From Bin80 sp026709335 (GTDB lineage: Bacteria > Bacteroidota > Rhodothermia > Rhodothermales > Bin80), in assembly GCA_965200825.1 (NCBI GenBank), contig OZ241385.1, forward strand, positions 1,922,001-1,986,000: a stretch of 64,000 nt of DNA, given 5' to 3'. A program made the position numbers and the translations under genes. The notes beneath the pieces are model-generated. The model was not told the DNA's origin. It worked only from the letters and a program-made list of their open reading frames with translations, and did no database searches. Shown here piece by piece: positions 1-9,591 of this stretch (the stretch's first letter is position 1; each line of letters starts with the position of its first letter).

Positions 1-819
1 GCGGCGCTTTTCCATGGTCAGCTCGCGTTGCTTCGGTCGATCGGCTAGAGCCGCAATCGGAATATCGTCTCGATCACTCGGCTGCTCAAGAACGGGATCG
101 ATTTGATCCCTGGAATACAATTCAAAGTAGTGAGTCGGCGCCACAAACGGAGTGTGTGGGCGATAGAATCCGACTGCAAGAAACAGGGGCATGCCCGTCC
201 GAGATGGATGTTGCTCTTCCATAATCTGGATAGCTGCCGCAGCACCTAACTCATCCGTATGCAACCCATCCTTAGGATCCATGCTTAACCAGCTCAGCGT
301 TCCACCATACTGATTAGGAACGAGAGTGTGAATACGATCGTGAACCTCGCGATCAATTCCTCGCGGATTTACGGTTTCGGACCATGAAACAGGATCATCC
401 ATACCGTCCGAACCGATTTGCATTGGAACACCATAGTGGAAAATCTTTCCCACGCGGGCTGTATAATAGCCGTTCTCCCTGAACCACTGAGGAAGTGTGG
501 GAATATCTGGAATGTATTGACGAAGGCTGTCCTGATTGGTCAGTACGCCGGTTTGTTCTGGATAGAGCCCGGTCAGAAAGCTGGATCGACTAGGGCTGCA
601 AACAGGATATTGACAGTATGCACGATCAAACCTCACTCCGCGAGCGGCCAAGCGGTCAATGTGTGGACTATTCACCAGATTATGGCCATATGTGCCAAGA
701 TCCGTGTTCAGGTCATCTACAATAATGAGAAGGACGTTTAACGGAACCGACGTTTGCGTACACGACGCAGCAAACAGCCCCAGCAAAAGCATAATCACCG
801 AAAAGAATGTGCCTGACAT
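1..819 (-). CDS. Sulfatase, lipoprotein, N-terminal part (gene runs off the window edge)
   Basis: The minus strand from the ATG at 819 stays open to base 1, giving 273 residues without a stop, so the C-terminus lies outside the window. The N-terminus is a lipoprotein signal with lipobox FAASC (Cys20). It is followed by the sulfatase metal-binding start LLIIVDDLN (Asp35, Asp36) and the formylglycine motif CSPSR at Cys74, which is the Cys-type site matured by formylglycine-generating enzyme. A later GFYRPHTPF segment is typical of iduronate-2-sulfatase-like members. The family hydrolyses sulfate esters, often on polysaccharides; the lipid anchor suggests an envelope location. The substrate cannot be told from this part. 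No maturase or transport gene is adjacent. Confidence 0.9.
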   Translation of the reverse strand, partial: MSGTFFSVIMLLLGLFAASCTQTSVPLNVLLIIVDDLNTDLGTYGHNLVNSPHIDRLAARGVRFDRAYCQYPVCSPSRSSFLTGLYPEQTGVLTNQDSLRQYIPDIPTLPQWFRENGYYTARVGKIFHYGVPMQIGSDGMDDPVSWSETVNPRGIDREVHDRIHTLVPNQYGGTLSWLSMDPKDGLHTDELGAAAAIQIMEEQHPSRTGMPLFLAVGFYRPHTPFVAPTHYFELYSRDQIDPVLEQPSDRDDIPIAALADRPKQRELTMEKRR

Positions 820-1063
820 ATAACAGTTGGGAGAGCGGATCTATAGGCTCATACTCGCACTTGAAATTTGATCATATTCTCTCGATTTTTCGATAATTTT
901 CGGCCTGTCCATAGATAGCATACCCTCTGGTCGGGGTGAACAAAAATAATAATTCAACTTCTGGCATACATCTCATACTGTAAAATATAGCAAGATCCCA
1001 TCCCCATATTCTCTTATAACCGAAGCCGGAGCATTTTAGATAGATCTGATGGAAAATAGGCGC

Positions 1064-1810
1064 TCATTTTGTGTCTTTCGTTTTTTCTTCATCCAAACGT
1101 ATGCAACTCAGTCCCAAGTAAAGTAAAATCGGCACAGTCTTTCGCCTGGCAGGGCCTTGGAGGTCCAATGCTGTGATCCCGATTGAAATAGTCCAAGCTC
1201 CGGGGATGATTGTATGAACCCACCACGGCACACGTGCAAAGAGAAATGCAAATAGCGACGCAGCAAGTTTCGTACCAATCAATCGGGCAGTCCACCCGAA
1301 CAGGATCGTCTTGATTAAACCCTGAACCACAAGTGTACCAAAAGCCTGTAACAATGCAGGTGCGGCAAAAATGCCTCCTGCCTTCTTTAAGAATGCAATA
1401 GCATGTTTTCGATCTACCCCCAAAGACTCCAGAATCTGCTGTTGCTCAACTTGGGTAAATTTTGAAAACATATCTACAGCGTACTCCTGTGCCATACGGA
1501 TCATGAGCTCTCGCTCCGTACCTCGATCTGCCAAAGGCACTTTCAGGAATCGTGCAGTATCACGGATGATATAACGAATTTCTGCTCCCGGTTCGGTACC
1601 GATAATTCTGCGAAAATTATACGCAAGATTACTACTCCCGAGATATCTGATTTTCCGCTCAAGTTCCTCACATAAAGCTACTCGTTGACCGGGTGATTCA
1701 ATATTCTCAAGATGCCTCTTCAGCTTTGCACATCGATCAAACGGCCCTTGGATGATCTGAATAAGATATGTATAGTCTTCCTGAGAGAGCTCCTGCAATA
1801 AATCCTGCAT
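1064..1810 (-). CDS. YaaW-like (UPF0174/DUF3944-type) protein of unknown function
   Basis: A 248-residue protein. The N-terminal two thirds is helical and charged, with the pattern of E. coli YaaW (a helical region ending in a long acidic/basic stretch). The C-terminal part (about residues 145-235) is Ala/Gly/Leu-rich and hydrophobic, with a possible membrane-associating hairpin, then a charged tail ending EEKTKDTK. The assignment rests on overall layout and several similar segments, not on a catalytic motif, so it is moderate. No biochemical role is known for the family. It stands alone between the sulfatase and malQ, with 244 bp to the sulfatase start. No terminator was seen. Confidence 0.55.
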   Translation of the reverse strand: MQDLLQELSQEDYTYLIQIIQGPFDRCAKLKRHLENIESPGQRVALCEELERKIRYLGSSNLAYNFRRIIGTEPGAEIRYIIRDTARFLKVPLADRGTERELMIRMAQEYAVDMFSKFTQVEQQQILESLGVDRKHAIAFLKKAGGIFAAPALLQAFGTLVVQGLIKTILFGWTARLIGTKLAASLFAFLFARVPWWVHTIIPGAWTISIGITALDLQGPARRKTVPILLYLGLSCIRLDEEKTKDTK

Positions 1811-1914
1811 CTATTTATTCCTGTCCAATAATAAGTTTGGTATCAACAAGGGTACGTATTACGACCGTGTTAAGTTGAGAACATAGCAATCAAACGTGTT
1901 CTCCCGCACATATC

Positions 1915-2049
1915 TCAGTTTTTCGTACAATCTCTAGACGTGGATGTTTGTTTTTCAGTTGCCAGTTCCGGTACATCCTCACGTACCTCTTCCATCAACC
2001 GTTCTTCAATGCCCTGACCACGCCAATCCGGATGAATCTCTATCTTCAT
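1915..2049 (-). pseudogene. GNAT acetyltransferase remnant (acetyl-CoA motif only)
   Basis: The minus strand encodes a 44-residue open stretch beginning MKIEIHPDWRGQGIEERLME. This matches GNAT motif A (V/I-x-P-x-x-R/Q-G-x-G-I-x-x-x-L), the acetyl-CoA pyrophosphate loop. A stop follows about 30 residues later, where a real GNAT would continue for 50 or more. The same frame stays open upstream into the antisense of the malQ 5' end, so no complete N-terminus fits here. Best read as a degenerate fragment. A chance match is possible because the stretch is short. Confidence 0.35.
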
Positions 2050-2101
2050 GGCACGAAATGAACTGAAATAAGTTTGCTGGGAGTCCGTCGATATACTCTT
2101 T

Positions 2102-3586
2102 ATGCGTTCCAGTGGTCTTCTGTTACATGTAACCTCACTCCCAACTCGTTTCGGAATTGGAGATCTGGGGCCGGGAGCATGGAGGTTTGTGGATACCTTA
2201 GTAGAAACGGGGCAGACCTGGTGGCAAATTCTTCCCGTATGCCCTGTTGGTTTGGGCGACTCCCCCTATGCAAGTCCTGCTTCTTTTGCCGGTAATCCGA
2301 TACTGATCAGTCCCGAGTTGATGGTTCAGGACGGCTGGGCGACCGAAGCAGAAATCAACGCCTACTACCCACACAGTGAGGGACATGTTGACTTCCCGAG
2401 TGTCTCAAACTATAAATCATCCTTGCTTCGTCAGGCATACTCTCGATTTGTGAAACAGCCGCGAAGCGATGAGTTTAGGGCATTCCTTAACAAGGAACAG
2501 GAGTGGCTACTCCCTTATGCAGCCTTCCAGTCACGGAAAGTGAAAAACCGGAACAGAATCTGGACCAGTTGGGCCTTGGATGACCTAAATCCACCTGAGC
2601 ACTTTGCGAATCCTGATCTGCTGGACCTCCAATTTTATCTGTTTGAACAGTTTATTTTTGATAGCCAATGGCGTAGACTCCATGATTACTGCCACAGGCG
2701 AGGTGTGAAAATCATGGGAGACTTGCCTATCTACGTTGCACATGACAGCGTAGATGTGTGGGCTCATCCCGAGTTATTTCAACTCGATGATGCAGGCGAG
2801 CCACTGGTTGTCGCTGGAGTTCCCCCAGACTTTTTCAGCCAAACAGGACAACGCTGGGGAAACCCGATTTACCGGTGGGACAGGATGGAGGCACAGGGAT
2901 TTGACTGGTGGATTCGCCGGATGAAGCGAGCATTCAGCCTATACGACAGTCTCCGTCTGGACCATTTTCGGGGATTTGCCGGATACTGGGAAATCCCCGC
3001 CAGCGAAAAAACTGCGATCCATGGACGATGGGCAACCGGCCCAGGACAACCTCTCTTTGAGCGGCTCACAGAAGCACTCGGCCCATTGTCACTCGTGGCG
3101 GAAGACCTGGGTGTCATTACACCGGATGTCATTGAATTGATGGACATAAATGCCTTTCCAGGAATGGCCGTTATCCAGTTTGGTTTTGACGCGGGTATGG
3201 ACAATTTACATCTACCGCATAACTACAAACTCAACCAATGCGTTTATACCGGTACGCATGACAACAACACACTTCTCGGTTGGTGGAATGCCCTCTCTGA
3301 GTACGAACATGGATTTGCCAAAGATTATCTGAACATAGATTCCGATAAGGATGTCTGCCAAAAAACAATTGAGCGATGTCTGAGTTCGGACGCAGGCATG
3401 GTGATTCTGCCCGTGCAAGATGTCCTGCAGCTTGGTAGTGAAGCCCGAATGAATTTTCCAGGAACACCGATGGGAAACTGGCGCTGGTCTCTCCTGCCCG
3501 AACAACATTCCGATCTGCGAGAAATCTACGGTCAATGGTTATACAACCTGACCCGCAGAAGCGGAAGATTAAGCACGCAGGATTAA
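2102..3586 (+). CDS. malQ: 4-alpha-glucanotransferase (amylomaltase)
   Basis: A 494-residue GH77 enzyme, the usual length for the short bacterial type. It transfers alpha-1,4-glucan segments between maltooligosaccharides and releases glucose. The N-terminus has the GH77 signature SSGLLLHVTSLPTRFGIGDL. The nucleophile is Asp287 in RLDHFRGF, the acid/base Glu334 in LVAEDLG and the third carboxylate Asp387 in GTHDNNT. No Shine-Dalgarno site precedes the ATG. Its 3' end overlaps the convergent glgX 3' end by 18 bp. Together with GlgX, GlgE and GlgB nearby it would recycle short glucans from debranching. Cytoplasmic; no signal peptide. Confidence 0.95.
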   Translation: MRSSGLLLHVTSLPTRFGIGDLGPGAWRFVDTLVETGQTWWQILPVCPVGLGDSPYASPASFAGNPILISPELMVQDGWATEAEINAYYPHSEGHVDFPSVSNYKSSLLRQAYSRFVKQPRSDEFRAFLNKEQEWLLPYAAFQSRKVKNRNRIWTSWALDDLNPPEHFANPDLLDLQFYLFEQFIFDSQWRRLHDYCHRRGVKIMGDLPIYVAHDSVDVWAHPELFQLDDAGEPLVVAGVPPDFFSQTGQRWGNPIYRWDRMEAQGFDWWIRRMKRAFSLYDSLRLDHFRGFAGYWEIPASEKTAIHGRWATGPGQPLFERLTEALGPLSLVAEDLGVITPDVIELMDINAFPGMAVIQFGFDAGMDNLHLPHNYKLNQCVYTGTHDNNTLLGWWNALSEYEHGFAKDYLNIDSDKDVCQKTIERCLSSDAGMVILPVQDVLQLGSEARMNFPGTPMGNWRWSLLPEQHSDLREIYGQWLYNLTRRSGRLSTQD

Positions 3587-5590
3587 CACAGATTGTGGAC
3601 CTACACTGGCACTCCCTCCGGTTGAGCGAGCCTCCAGAGTACTCTCTTCCCAACCCAATCCCAAGGTCCATACATACTCGCCCGAAAGCTGAAACTGGAC
3701 TGGTTCTTCTGTTGGATTAAAGCAAATGAGTAGCATATCCGGGGCAGCCAACCACATCCCGAACGCCCGGGTATGAGCCCAATCTTCGGATTGCATTGTA
3801 CGTCCTTCAGGATGCCACCATACCGCATCAGGCAGCCCGTTTTTTCCTGCTTTCCCCGTCAAAAATCGATCCCGTCGCAAAGATGGATGTGCCTTCCTGA
3901 ATGCAATCAGTTCACGCAAAAATTCGAGATGCGCTTCATCAGTAGGACTCAATCCCCAATGATACCATGAGATCTCATTATCTTGGCAATACGGATTGTT
4001 ATTACCCTGCTGCGTTCGCCCCAATTCATCGCCTCCGAGGAGCATGGGCACACCTTGAGATACAAACAAGGTTGTGAGCATACTGCGACGTAAACGATCT
4101 CGCTTTGCCAGAATATTTGGATGACCGGAGTCCCCCTCCTGTCCACAATTCTGACTGTAATTTGTATTCGTTCCATCCATTCCATTTTCCCCGTTGGCCT
4201 CATTGTGCTTTCGCTCATAAGAAACCAGATCCCGCAATGTAAACCCATCATGCGAGGTCACATAATTGATGGAAGATGAAGGGCGGCGAAATTTCCCGGA
4301 AAAAATATCACTGGATCCAGCGATGCGGGTTGCGAACTCACCTGTGATGCCGACCTCCCCCCGCCAGTAACGCCGAACTGTATCCCTGTACTGATCATTC
4401 CATTCTCTCCATGGAGAAGGATATGCGCCAAGTTGATACCCTGACTCTCCTAGGTCCCACGGCTCGGCAATCAGTTTTACCTTTGACAGAACTGGATCTT
4501 GTTGGACCATATGTAGCCACCCGCTTTGGTGATTGACTTTCCTGTTTTCACGGAGTAGTGTCGTCGTCAAATCAAACCGAAACCCATCAACATCCATTAC
4601 TTCCACCCAGTATCGCAAACTGTCCATGATCAGACGACGCACGAATACATGTTCAGCACGCAAAGTATTGCCACAGCCTGTGCAGTTGTATAAGAAGCGT
4701 GGCTGCTCCGGATTGGCGACATAATAGGATGCATTATCAATCCCCCGCCAAGAAAGAGTCGGTCCCAGATGATCTCCCTCTCCGGTATGGTTGTAAACCA
4801 CATCAAGGATGACCTCAAATCCTCGATTATGCATCGCCTCCACCATAATCTTGAACTCTTCCGCAGCCAAAACGGGATCACCTGATGAAAAACGCGGATC
4901 CGGTACAAAATAGGACAGCGGGTTGTACCCCCAATACTGGGAGAGTCCACGACAAACTAAACGCTCATCCTGCACCGTGGTGTAAATGGGCAATAATTGG
5001 ATGGTTGTTACACCTAAACGTTTCAGGTGAGTCAAAACTGCTTCCGATGCCGCACCCAAATAGGTTCCGCGAAGAGAAGCAGGAACATCAGGGTTTTGGA
5101 TGCTCAACCCCTTCACATGAGTTTCGTAGATTACCATATCCGTCCAAGGTATCCGAACTCGTGACGTTGATTTTCTCAGGGAGCTCGTATCAGTGACTAC
5201 ACCAATCGGTGCACAGGAGGCACTGTCCTCCGGATTCAAAACCCGATCATCCCGGCTTCGATCATATCCAAACAGGCTCTCATCCCAAACGGGCATCCGA
5301 CTAATTGAACGTGCATATGGATCCAGGAGCAGTTTTGCACCATTGAAGCGATGTCCATCATCTGGGGCCCACGGGCCATAAACGCGGTACGCATATCTCT
5401 GGCCGGATCGGATTCCCGGCACATACTCATGCCACACATCACCTGCCCGCCCGTTTATATTGATCGTGTGCGTGATAGCATGGTCTTCATCAAGGAGGAT
5501 CAGTTCAATCCGCTCAGCATTTGCGCTGAATATGGAGAAATTTGCCCCATATTCATCAAGAAAAGCTCCTAATACCGTAGTTTTATCCAT
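3569..5590 (-). CDS. glgX: Glycogen debranching enzyme (isoamylase type)
   Basis: A 673-residue GH13 enzyme that cleaves alpha-1,6 branches in glycogen or limit dextrin. The start at 5590 (MDKTTVLGAFLDEYGANFSI) fits the family N-terminus, where a CBM48-like domain begins. The frame is open upstream to 5953, but that extension runs antisense into glgE and is not protein-like. Catalytic residues counted from this start are nucleophile Asp340 (GFRFDL), Glu376 (LIAEPWD) and Asp448 (TSHDGF). A GH13 C-terminal beta domain closes the protein. It is divergent from glgE with a 51-bp shared promoter region, and its tail overlaps malQ. Confidence 0.95.
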   Translation of the reverse strand: MDKTTVLGAFLDEYGANFSIFSANAERIELILLDEDHAITHTININGRAGDVWHEYVPGIRSGQRYAYRVYGPWAPDDGHRFNGAKLLLDPYARSISRMPVWDESLFGYDRSRDDRVLNPEDSASCAPIGVVTDTSSLRKSTSRVRIPWTDMVIYETHVKGLSIQNPDVPASLRGTYLGAASEAVLTHLKRLGVTTIQLLPIYTTVQDERLVCRGLSQYWGYNPLSYFVPDPRFSSGDPVLAAEEFKIMVEAMHNRGFEVILDVVYNHTGEGDHLGPTLSWRGIDNASYYVANPEQPRFLYNCTGCGNTLRAEHVFVRRLIMDSLRYWVEVMDVDGFRFDLTTTLLRENRKVNHQSGWLHMVQQDPVLSKVKLIAEPWDLGESGYQLGAYPSPWREWNDQYRDTVRRYWRGEVGITGEFATRIAGSSDIFSGKFRRPSSSINYVTSHDGFTLRDLVSYERKHNEANGENGMDGTNTNYSQNCGQEGDSGHPNILAKRDRLRRSMLTTLFVSQGVPMLLGGDELGRTQQGNNNPYCQDNEISWYHWGLSPTDEAHLEFLRELIAFRKAHPSLRRDRFLTGKAGKNGLPDAVWWHPEGRTMQSEDWAHTRAFGMWLAAPDMLLICFNPTEEPVQFQLSGEYVWTLGLGWEESTLEARSTGGSASVGPQSVLILRA

Positions 5591-5641
5591 AAATTTGTAT
5601 TGAGTGGGGCATGTATGCTTTTGTGTAAAGTTGTCTAAAAT

Positions 5642-7615
5642 ATGAAGTCCGCTTCTGATCGCTGGTCTCGTGTATTTATTACATCCGTATCTCCCCGTGT
5701 ACAAGACGGCGATTGGCATATCAAACGAACTGTGGGAGAGCCTGTCAATGTGACTGCCGGGATCATTGTTGATGGACATGACTTGCTCCTTGCGAGCCTC
5801 TATGTAACACGCCTGGGTGGTTCCACTGAGGAAATTCAGATGGCCCCAACCTACAACGATGAATACACCGGCAGTTTCGTTGCAGATGCTCCCGGTCTTT
5901 ATACGTACTATATCCGTGCATGGATTAACCGCTATGGATCCTGGCAGGAGCAATATAGACGGCGTTTTGAGGCAAATATGCCCACAGCCGAGCTCAAGGT
6001 GGAGCTCCTGGATGGAGCAACTCTGCTGAAAGAGTACGCAATCAATGCCCCCTTGGAAGATCGTGAAAAAATCCTGGCTTTTGCAAAACGTTACAGTAAA
6101 GGGGATATACGAGCTCCTCTGGAAGAAGAATCTTTACAGCTTGCATTGGTCAATGACCCCCAGAAAGGTGCCATTCAAAGTAATGCTCTGACTGTAGAAG
6201 TAGATCGTAAACTTGCCTCCTTCGCCGCATGGTACGAATTTTTTCCCCGATCCAGCGCAAACGTACCCGGTATCCATGGAACCCTGGATGATGCGGCCTC
6301 TCGTCTGGAACGGATTCGGGATTTAGGGTTTGACATTGTGTATCTGCCTCCGATTCATCCAATCGGTACAACTTTTCGAAAGGGCAAAGACAATAACCCC
6401 AACGCGAAGCCGGGAGAGCCGGGTAGCCCGTGGGCCATTGGAGGGAAGGACGGGGGACATACCAGCGTTCACAAAGAACTGGGTGGGTTGCCTGCATTTG
6501 ATCGATTTATTTCCACGGCAAAAGATTTGGGGCTGGAAGTAGCACTGGATATTGCGTTTCAATGTTCTCCCGATCACCCTTGGGTTAAAGAGCATCCGGA
6601 ATGGTTCAGAAAGCGCGCGGACGGCAGTATCCGTTATGCAGAAAATCCCCCGAAAAAATATCAAGACGTCTATCCGTTGAACTTCGAATGTGCGGAATGG
6701 CGTGCACTCTGGGAAGCGCTGAAAGATATATTTGAGTTTTGGATCAAACGCGGAGTTCTGATCTTCCGGGTGGATAACCCTCATACAAAGCCATTGGCTT
6801 TCTGGACCTGGTGCTTAGGTCGACTTCGCACAAAATATCCGGATCTGATATTTCTCGCCGAAGCATTCACGCGGCCCAAAATTATGTATACACTTGCACA
6901 GCTCGGATTCAACAACTCCTATACATACTTCACCTGGCGTAATACGAAAGAGGAATTGACCGATTACCTTGTGGAACTTAGTTCCACAAATATTGCCGAG
7001 TATTATCGCCCGAGCTTCTGGCCAAACACCCCGGATATCCTACATGAATATCTGACCAGCGGCGGGCGCCCTGCACATATTATCCGATATGTACTTGCAG
7101 CGACGCTCTCTCCGGTATACGGTGTATATGGTCCTCCCTACGAGCACATTGTTGCCAATCAACATCCGAACCGAGAAGAATATGCCGATAACGAGAAATA
7201 CGAAGTCCGCAACTGGAACTGGAATGACCCTAATTCCCTCCAGAGCCTCTTTCAGTCAATCAATCAAATCAGGCAGAAAAATGAAGCCTTGCAACAATTA
7301 CGGAATCTCCGATTCCTGAAAATTCATAACCCACTCATGCTTGCTTACTGGAAAAAATCAGGCTCAAATTCCATCATATGTATCGTGAGCCTGGATCCCT
7401 TTCAGGAACAGGAAGGAGAACTCCAGCTTCCTCTTGAAGAACTGAACCTTCCCGTAGCAGCCCCCTTTCAAATGCTTGATTTACTGGGTGGGGAGCGATA
7501 TATTTGGCAAGGACGTCGCCACAATATCCGAATAGACCCAAATACCATGCCAGCAAGAATTTTTCAGGTTCTTCGCCGAGTTCGAACCGAGGCAGATTTT
7601 GATTATTTCGTGTAA
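5642..7615 (+). CDS. glgE: Alpha-1,4-glucan:maltose-1-phosphate maltosyltransferase
   Basis: A 657-residue GH13 subfamily 3 enzyme that extends alpha-glucans by two glucose units from maltose-1-phosphate. The N-terminal beta domain (about residues 1-100) precedes the barrel, which carries the GlgE block KDGGHTSVHKELG and LDIAFQCSPDHPW. The nucleophile is Asp378 in RVDNPHTKP and the acid/base Glu407 in LAEAFTRP. Their spacing of 29 residues is the same as in characterised GlgE. It ends five bases before glgB, so the two are almost certainly one operon. The partners that make maltose-1-phosphate (TreS/Pep2 or GlgM) are not in this window. Confidence 0.96.
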   Translation: MKSASDRWSRVFITSVSPRVQDGDWHIKRTVGEPVNVTAGIIVDGHDLLLASLYVTRLGGSTEEIQMAPTYNDEYTGSFVADAPGLYTYYIRAWINRYGSWQEQYRRRFEANMPTAELKVELLDGATLLKEYAINAPLEDREKILAFAKRYSKGDIRAPLEEESLQLALVNDPQKGAIQSNALTVEVDRKLASFAAWYEFFPRSSANVPGIHGTLDDAASRLERIRDLGFDIVYLPPIHPIGTTFRKGKDNNPNAKPGEPGSPWAIGGKDGGHTSVHKELGGLPAFDRFISTAKDLGLEVALDIAFQCSPDHPWVKEHPEWFRKRADGSIRYAENPPKKYQDVYPLNFECAEWRALWEALKDIFEFWIKRGVLIFRVDNPHTKPLAFWTWCLGRLRTKYPDLIFLAEAFTRPKIMYTLAQLGFNNSYTYFTWRNTKEELTDYLVELSSTNIAEYYRPSFWPNTPDILHEYLTSGGRPAHIIRYVLAATLSPVYGVYGPPYEHIVANQHPNREEYADNEKYEVRNWNWNDPNSLQSLFQSINQIRQKNEALQQLRNLRFLKIHNPLMLAYWKKSGSNSIICIVSLDPFQEQEGELQLPLEELNLPVAAPFQMLDLLGGERYIWQGRRHNIRIDPNTMPARIFQVLRRVRTEADFDYFV

Positions 7616-7620
7616 CTCCG

Positions 7621-9513
7621 ATGCCCAGCAAATCAAAAACAAAAAAAAAGCGTTGGCTCTCAGATGAGGATCTGTACTTCTGGGATCAGGGTACTCTGGT
7701 CAAAAGTTATGAACGACTTGGGGGGCACTTGCAGAAAAATGGAGCCTGGTTTGCAGTCTGGGCTCCCCATGCAGATGAGGTTAGTGTCATTGGTGATTTT
7801 AATGACTGGAATCATAAAGAGAATCCCTTGCAAAAAACGGGAAGTGGTTGTTGGGAGTGTTTTGTACCTGGTGCTTCCGAGGGACAACGATATAAATACC
7901 ACATTCAACGTGGACTCTATGTGGCTGATAAGTGTGATCCCTACGCGGTTCAAATGGAGCCACCTTTGTCACAGGGGAATAGTGTACAGGGACTCGCTGC
8001 GGTCTTGAATCCGCTCCAGTACGAATGGAGTGATCAGAAATGGATGGATCGGCGGGATGGACCGGGAAGCCTCACAAAACCCATATCTATCTACGAAGTA
8101 CATCTCGGATCCTGGCGCCACAAGAAATGCAGTACATCTCTTTCATACCGAGAGATCGCTCCAGCACTTGCAGATCATGTCAGCAACCTGGGGTTTACCC
8201 ACGTAGAGTTTCTTCCTGTTGCCGAGCATGCATACTACGGATCTTGGGGATATCAAGTGATTGGGTACTTCGCACCCACCTACAGATACGGTGCCCCGGA
8301 AGATCTGATGTTTCTCATCGACACCCTCCACCAACGGGGAATTGGGGTGATCATTGACTGGGTGCCTGCTCATTTTGCCACGGATCCCCAAGGACTCGTC
8401 TTTTATGATGGTTCCACACTGTTTGAGTATGATGATCCCGAGATGCGGTATCATCCAGACTGGGGAACCTATATCTTTGACTATGGAAAAGCCGGAGTCC
8501 GCAATTTTCTGACCTCGAACGCCCTCTTCTGGATTGAAAAATATCATATTGACGCTCTGAGAGTGGACGCCGTTGCATCTATGTTATACCGGGATTATTC
8601 CCGTGAAAAATGGTCTCCAAATATCTATGGAGAGCGTGAAAACCTTGAGGCCATTGATGTAATTAAAAAGACCAATGAGGCGGTCTATTCACATTTTCCG
8701 GGAGTTTTCACAATTGCAGAGGAATCGACTGCATTTCAGGGAGTTTCAGCCCCAACCTATGACCATGGACTGGGCTTTATGTATAAGTGGAATATGGGCT
8801 GGATGAATGATGTGCTTTCCTATATGAGCGAGGATCCTGTGCATCGCAAATATCATCATAATCTTCTGACTTTCTCCTTTGTATACGCCTTTAGTGAGCA
8901 CTATATCCTCCCTCTTTCCCATGACGAAGTCGTCCATGGGAAAGGATCCCTGTGGGATCGTATGCCTGGAGATGAGTGGCAGAAAGCTGCCAATTATCGC
9001 CTACTTCTTGGACATATGTATGGGCATCCGGGCAAAAAAATGCTTTTCATGGGAAGCGAGTTTGCCCAGACGCATGAATGGAATCACGACTACCCTCTCA
9101 ACTGGAATCTGGCCAACCATCCTCTGCACGGCGGAATTACTCGACTCGTACAGGATTTGAACGCCTTGTATAAAGAGTCTGCTGCTCTCTGGGATGATTC
9201 TCCGAGTGGATGGTCTTGGGTTGGCGAACATGTGAATGATTCAATTTTGATTTACGAACGCAAGCACGGTTCCGACAGTATCCTGTTTGCACTGAATATG
9301 ACCCCGGTTCCACGCCATAATTTTAGAATTGGAGTCTGGGAAGATGGTAATTGGCATGAACGCTTGAATAGTGATGCTCCTCTATACGGCGGAAGCGGAG
9401 TTGGGAATATGGGGCGCATTGAGGCAAAACCCGTCCCCTGCCATGGCCGACCCGCAAGCTTGGTTGTCGTCCTCCCTCCGCTTGCCTTCCTGGTTCTTGA
9501 GAAAGGATCCTGA
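7621..9513 (+). CDS. glgB: 1,4-alpha-glucan branching enzyme
   Basis: A 630-residue GH13 enzyme that introduces alpha-1,6 branches into the glucan made by GlgE. It has a lysine-rich N-terminal tail, a CBM48 domain (FAVWAPHADEVSVIGDFNDW), then the barrel with YEVHLGSWR, Asp316 (LRVDAV), Glu367/Glu368 (IAEEST) and Asp435 (LSHDEVVHG), followed by an all-beta C-terminal domain. It is about 100 residues shorter than E. coli GlgB and lacks the extra N1 domain. It starts five bases after the glgE stop. GlgE-GlgB pairing is the classic arrangement for this alternative glycogen route. Confidence 0.96.
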   Translation: MPSKSKTKKKRWLSDEDLYFWDQGTLVKSYERLGGHLQKNGAWFAVWAPHADEVSVIGDFNDWNHKENPLQKTGSGCWECFVPGASEGQRYKYHIQRGLYVADKCDPYAVQMEPPLSQGNSVQGLAAVLNPLQYEWSDQKWMDRRDGPGSLTKPISIYEVHLGSWRHKKCSTSLSYREIAPALADHVSNLGFTHVEFLPVAEHAYYGSWGYQVIGYFAPTYRYGAPEDLMFLIDTLHQRGIGVIIDWVPAHFATDPQGLVFYDGSTLFEYDDPEMRYHPDWGTYIFDYGKAGVRNFLTSNALFWIEKYHIDALRVDAVASMLYRDYSREKWSPNIYGERENLEAIDVIKKTNEAVYSHFPGVFTIAEESTAFQGVSAPTYDHGLGFMYKWNMGWMNDVLSYMSEDPVHRKYHHNLLTFSFVYAFSEHYILPLSHDEVVHGKGSLWDRMPGDEWQKAANYRLLLGHMYGHPGKKMLFMGSEFAQTHEWNHDYPLNWNLANHPLHGGITRLVQDLNALYKESAALWDDSPSGWSWVGEHVNDSILIYERKHGSDSILFALNMTPVPRHNFRIGVWEDGNWHERLNSDAPLYGGSGVGNMGRIEAKPVPCHGRPASLVVVLPPLAFLVLEKGS

Positions 9514-9591
9514 TTTTGGTGCATCCTTAGACACCAATTATCGTACAATACCGCTGTGTAGCTGAATTTGAATGGAATTTCCTTTAACCCA

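Noticed and set aside
418..741. 107-residue plus-strand frame
   Set aside because: It lies wholly antisense to the sulfatase gene, which has clear motifs; this frame has none.
5591..5953. 121-residue N-terminal extension of GlgX
   Set aside because: It overlaps glgE head-to-head, is not similar to GlgX N-termini, and the family start fits MDKTTV at 5590.
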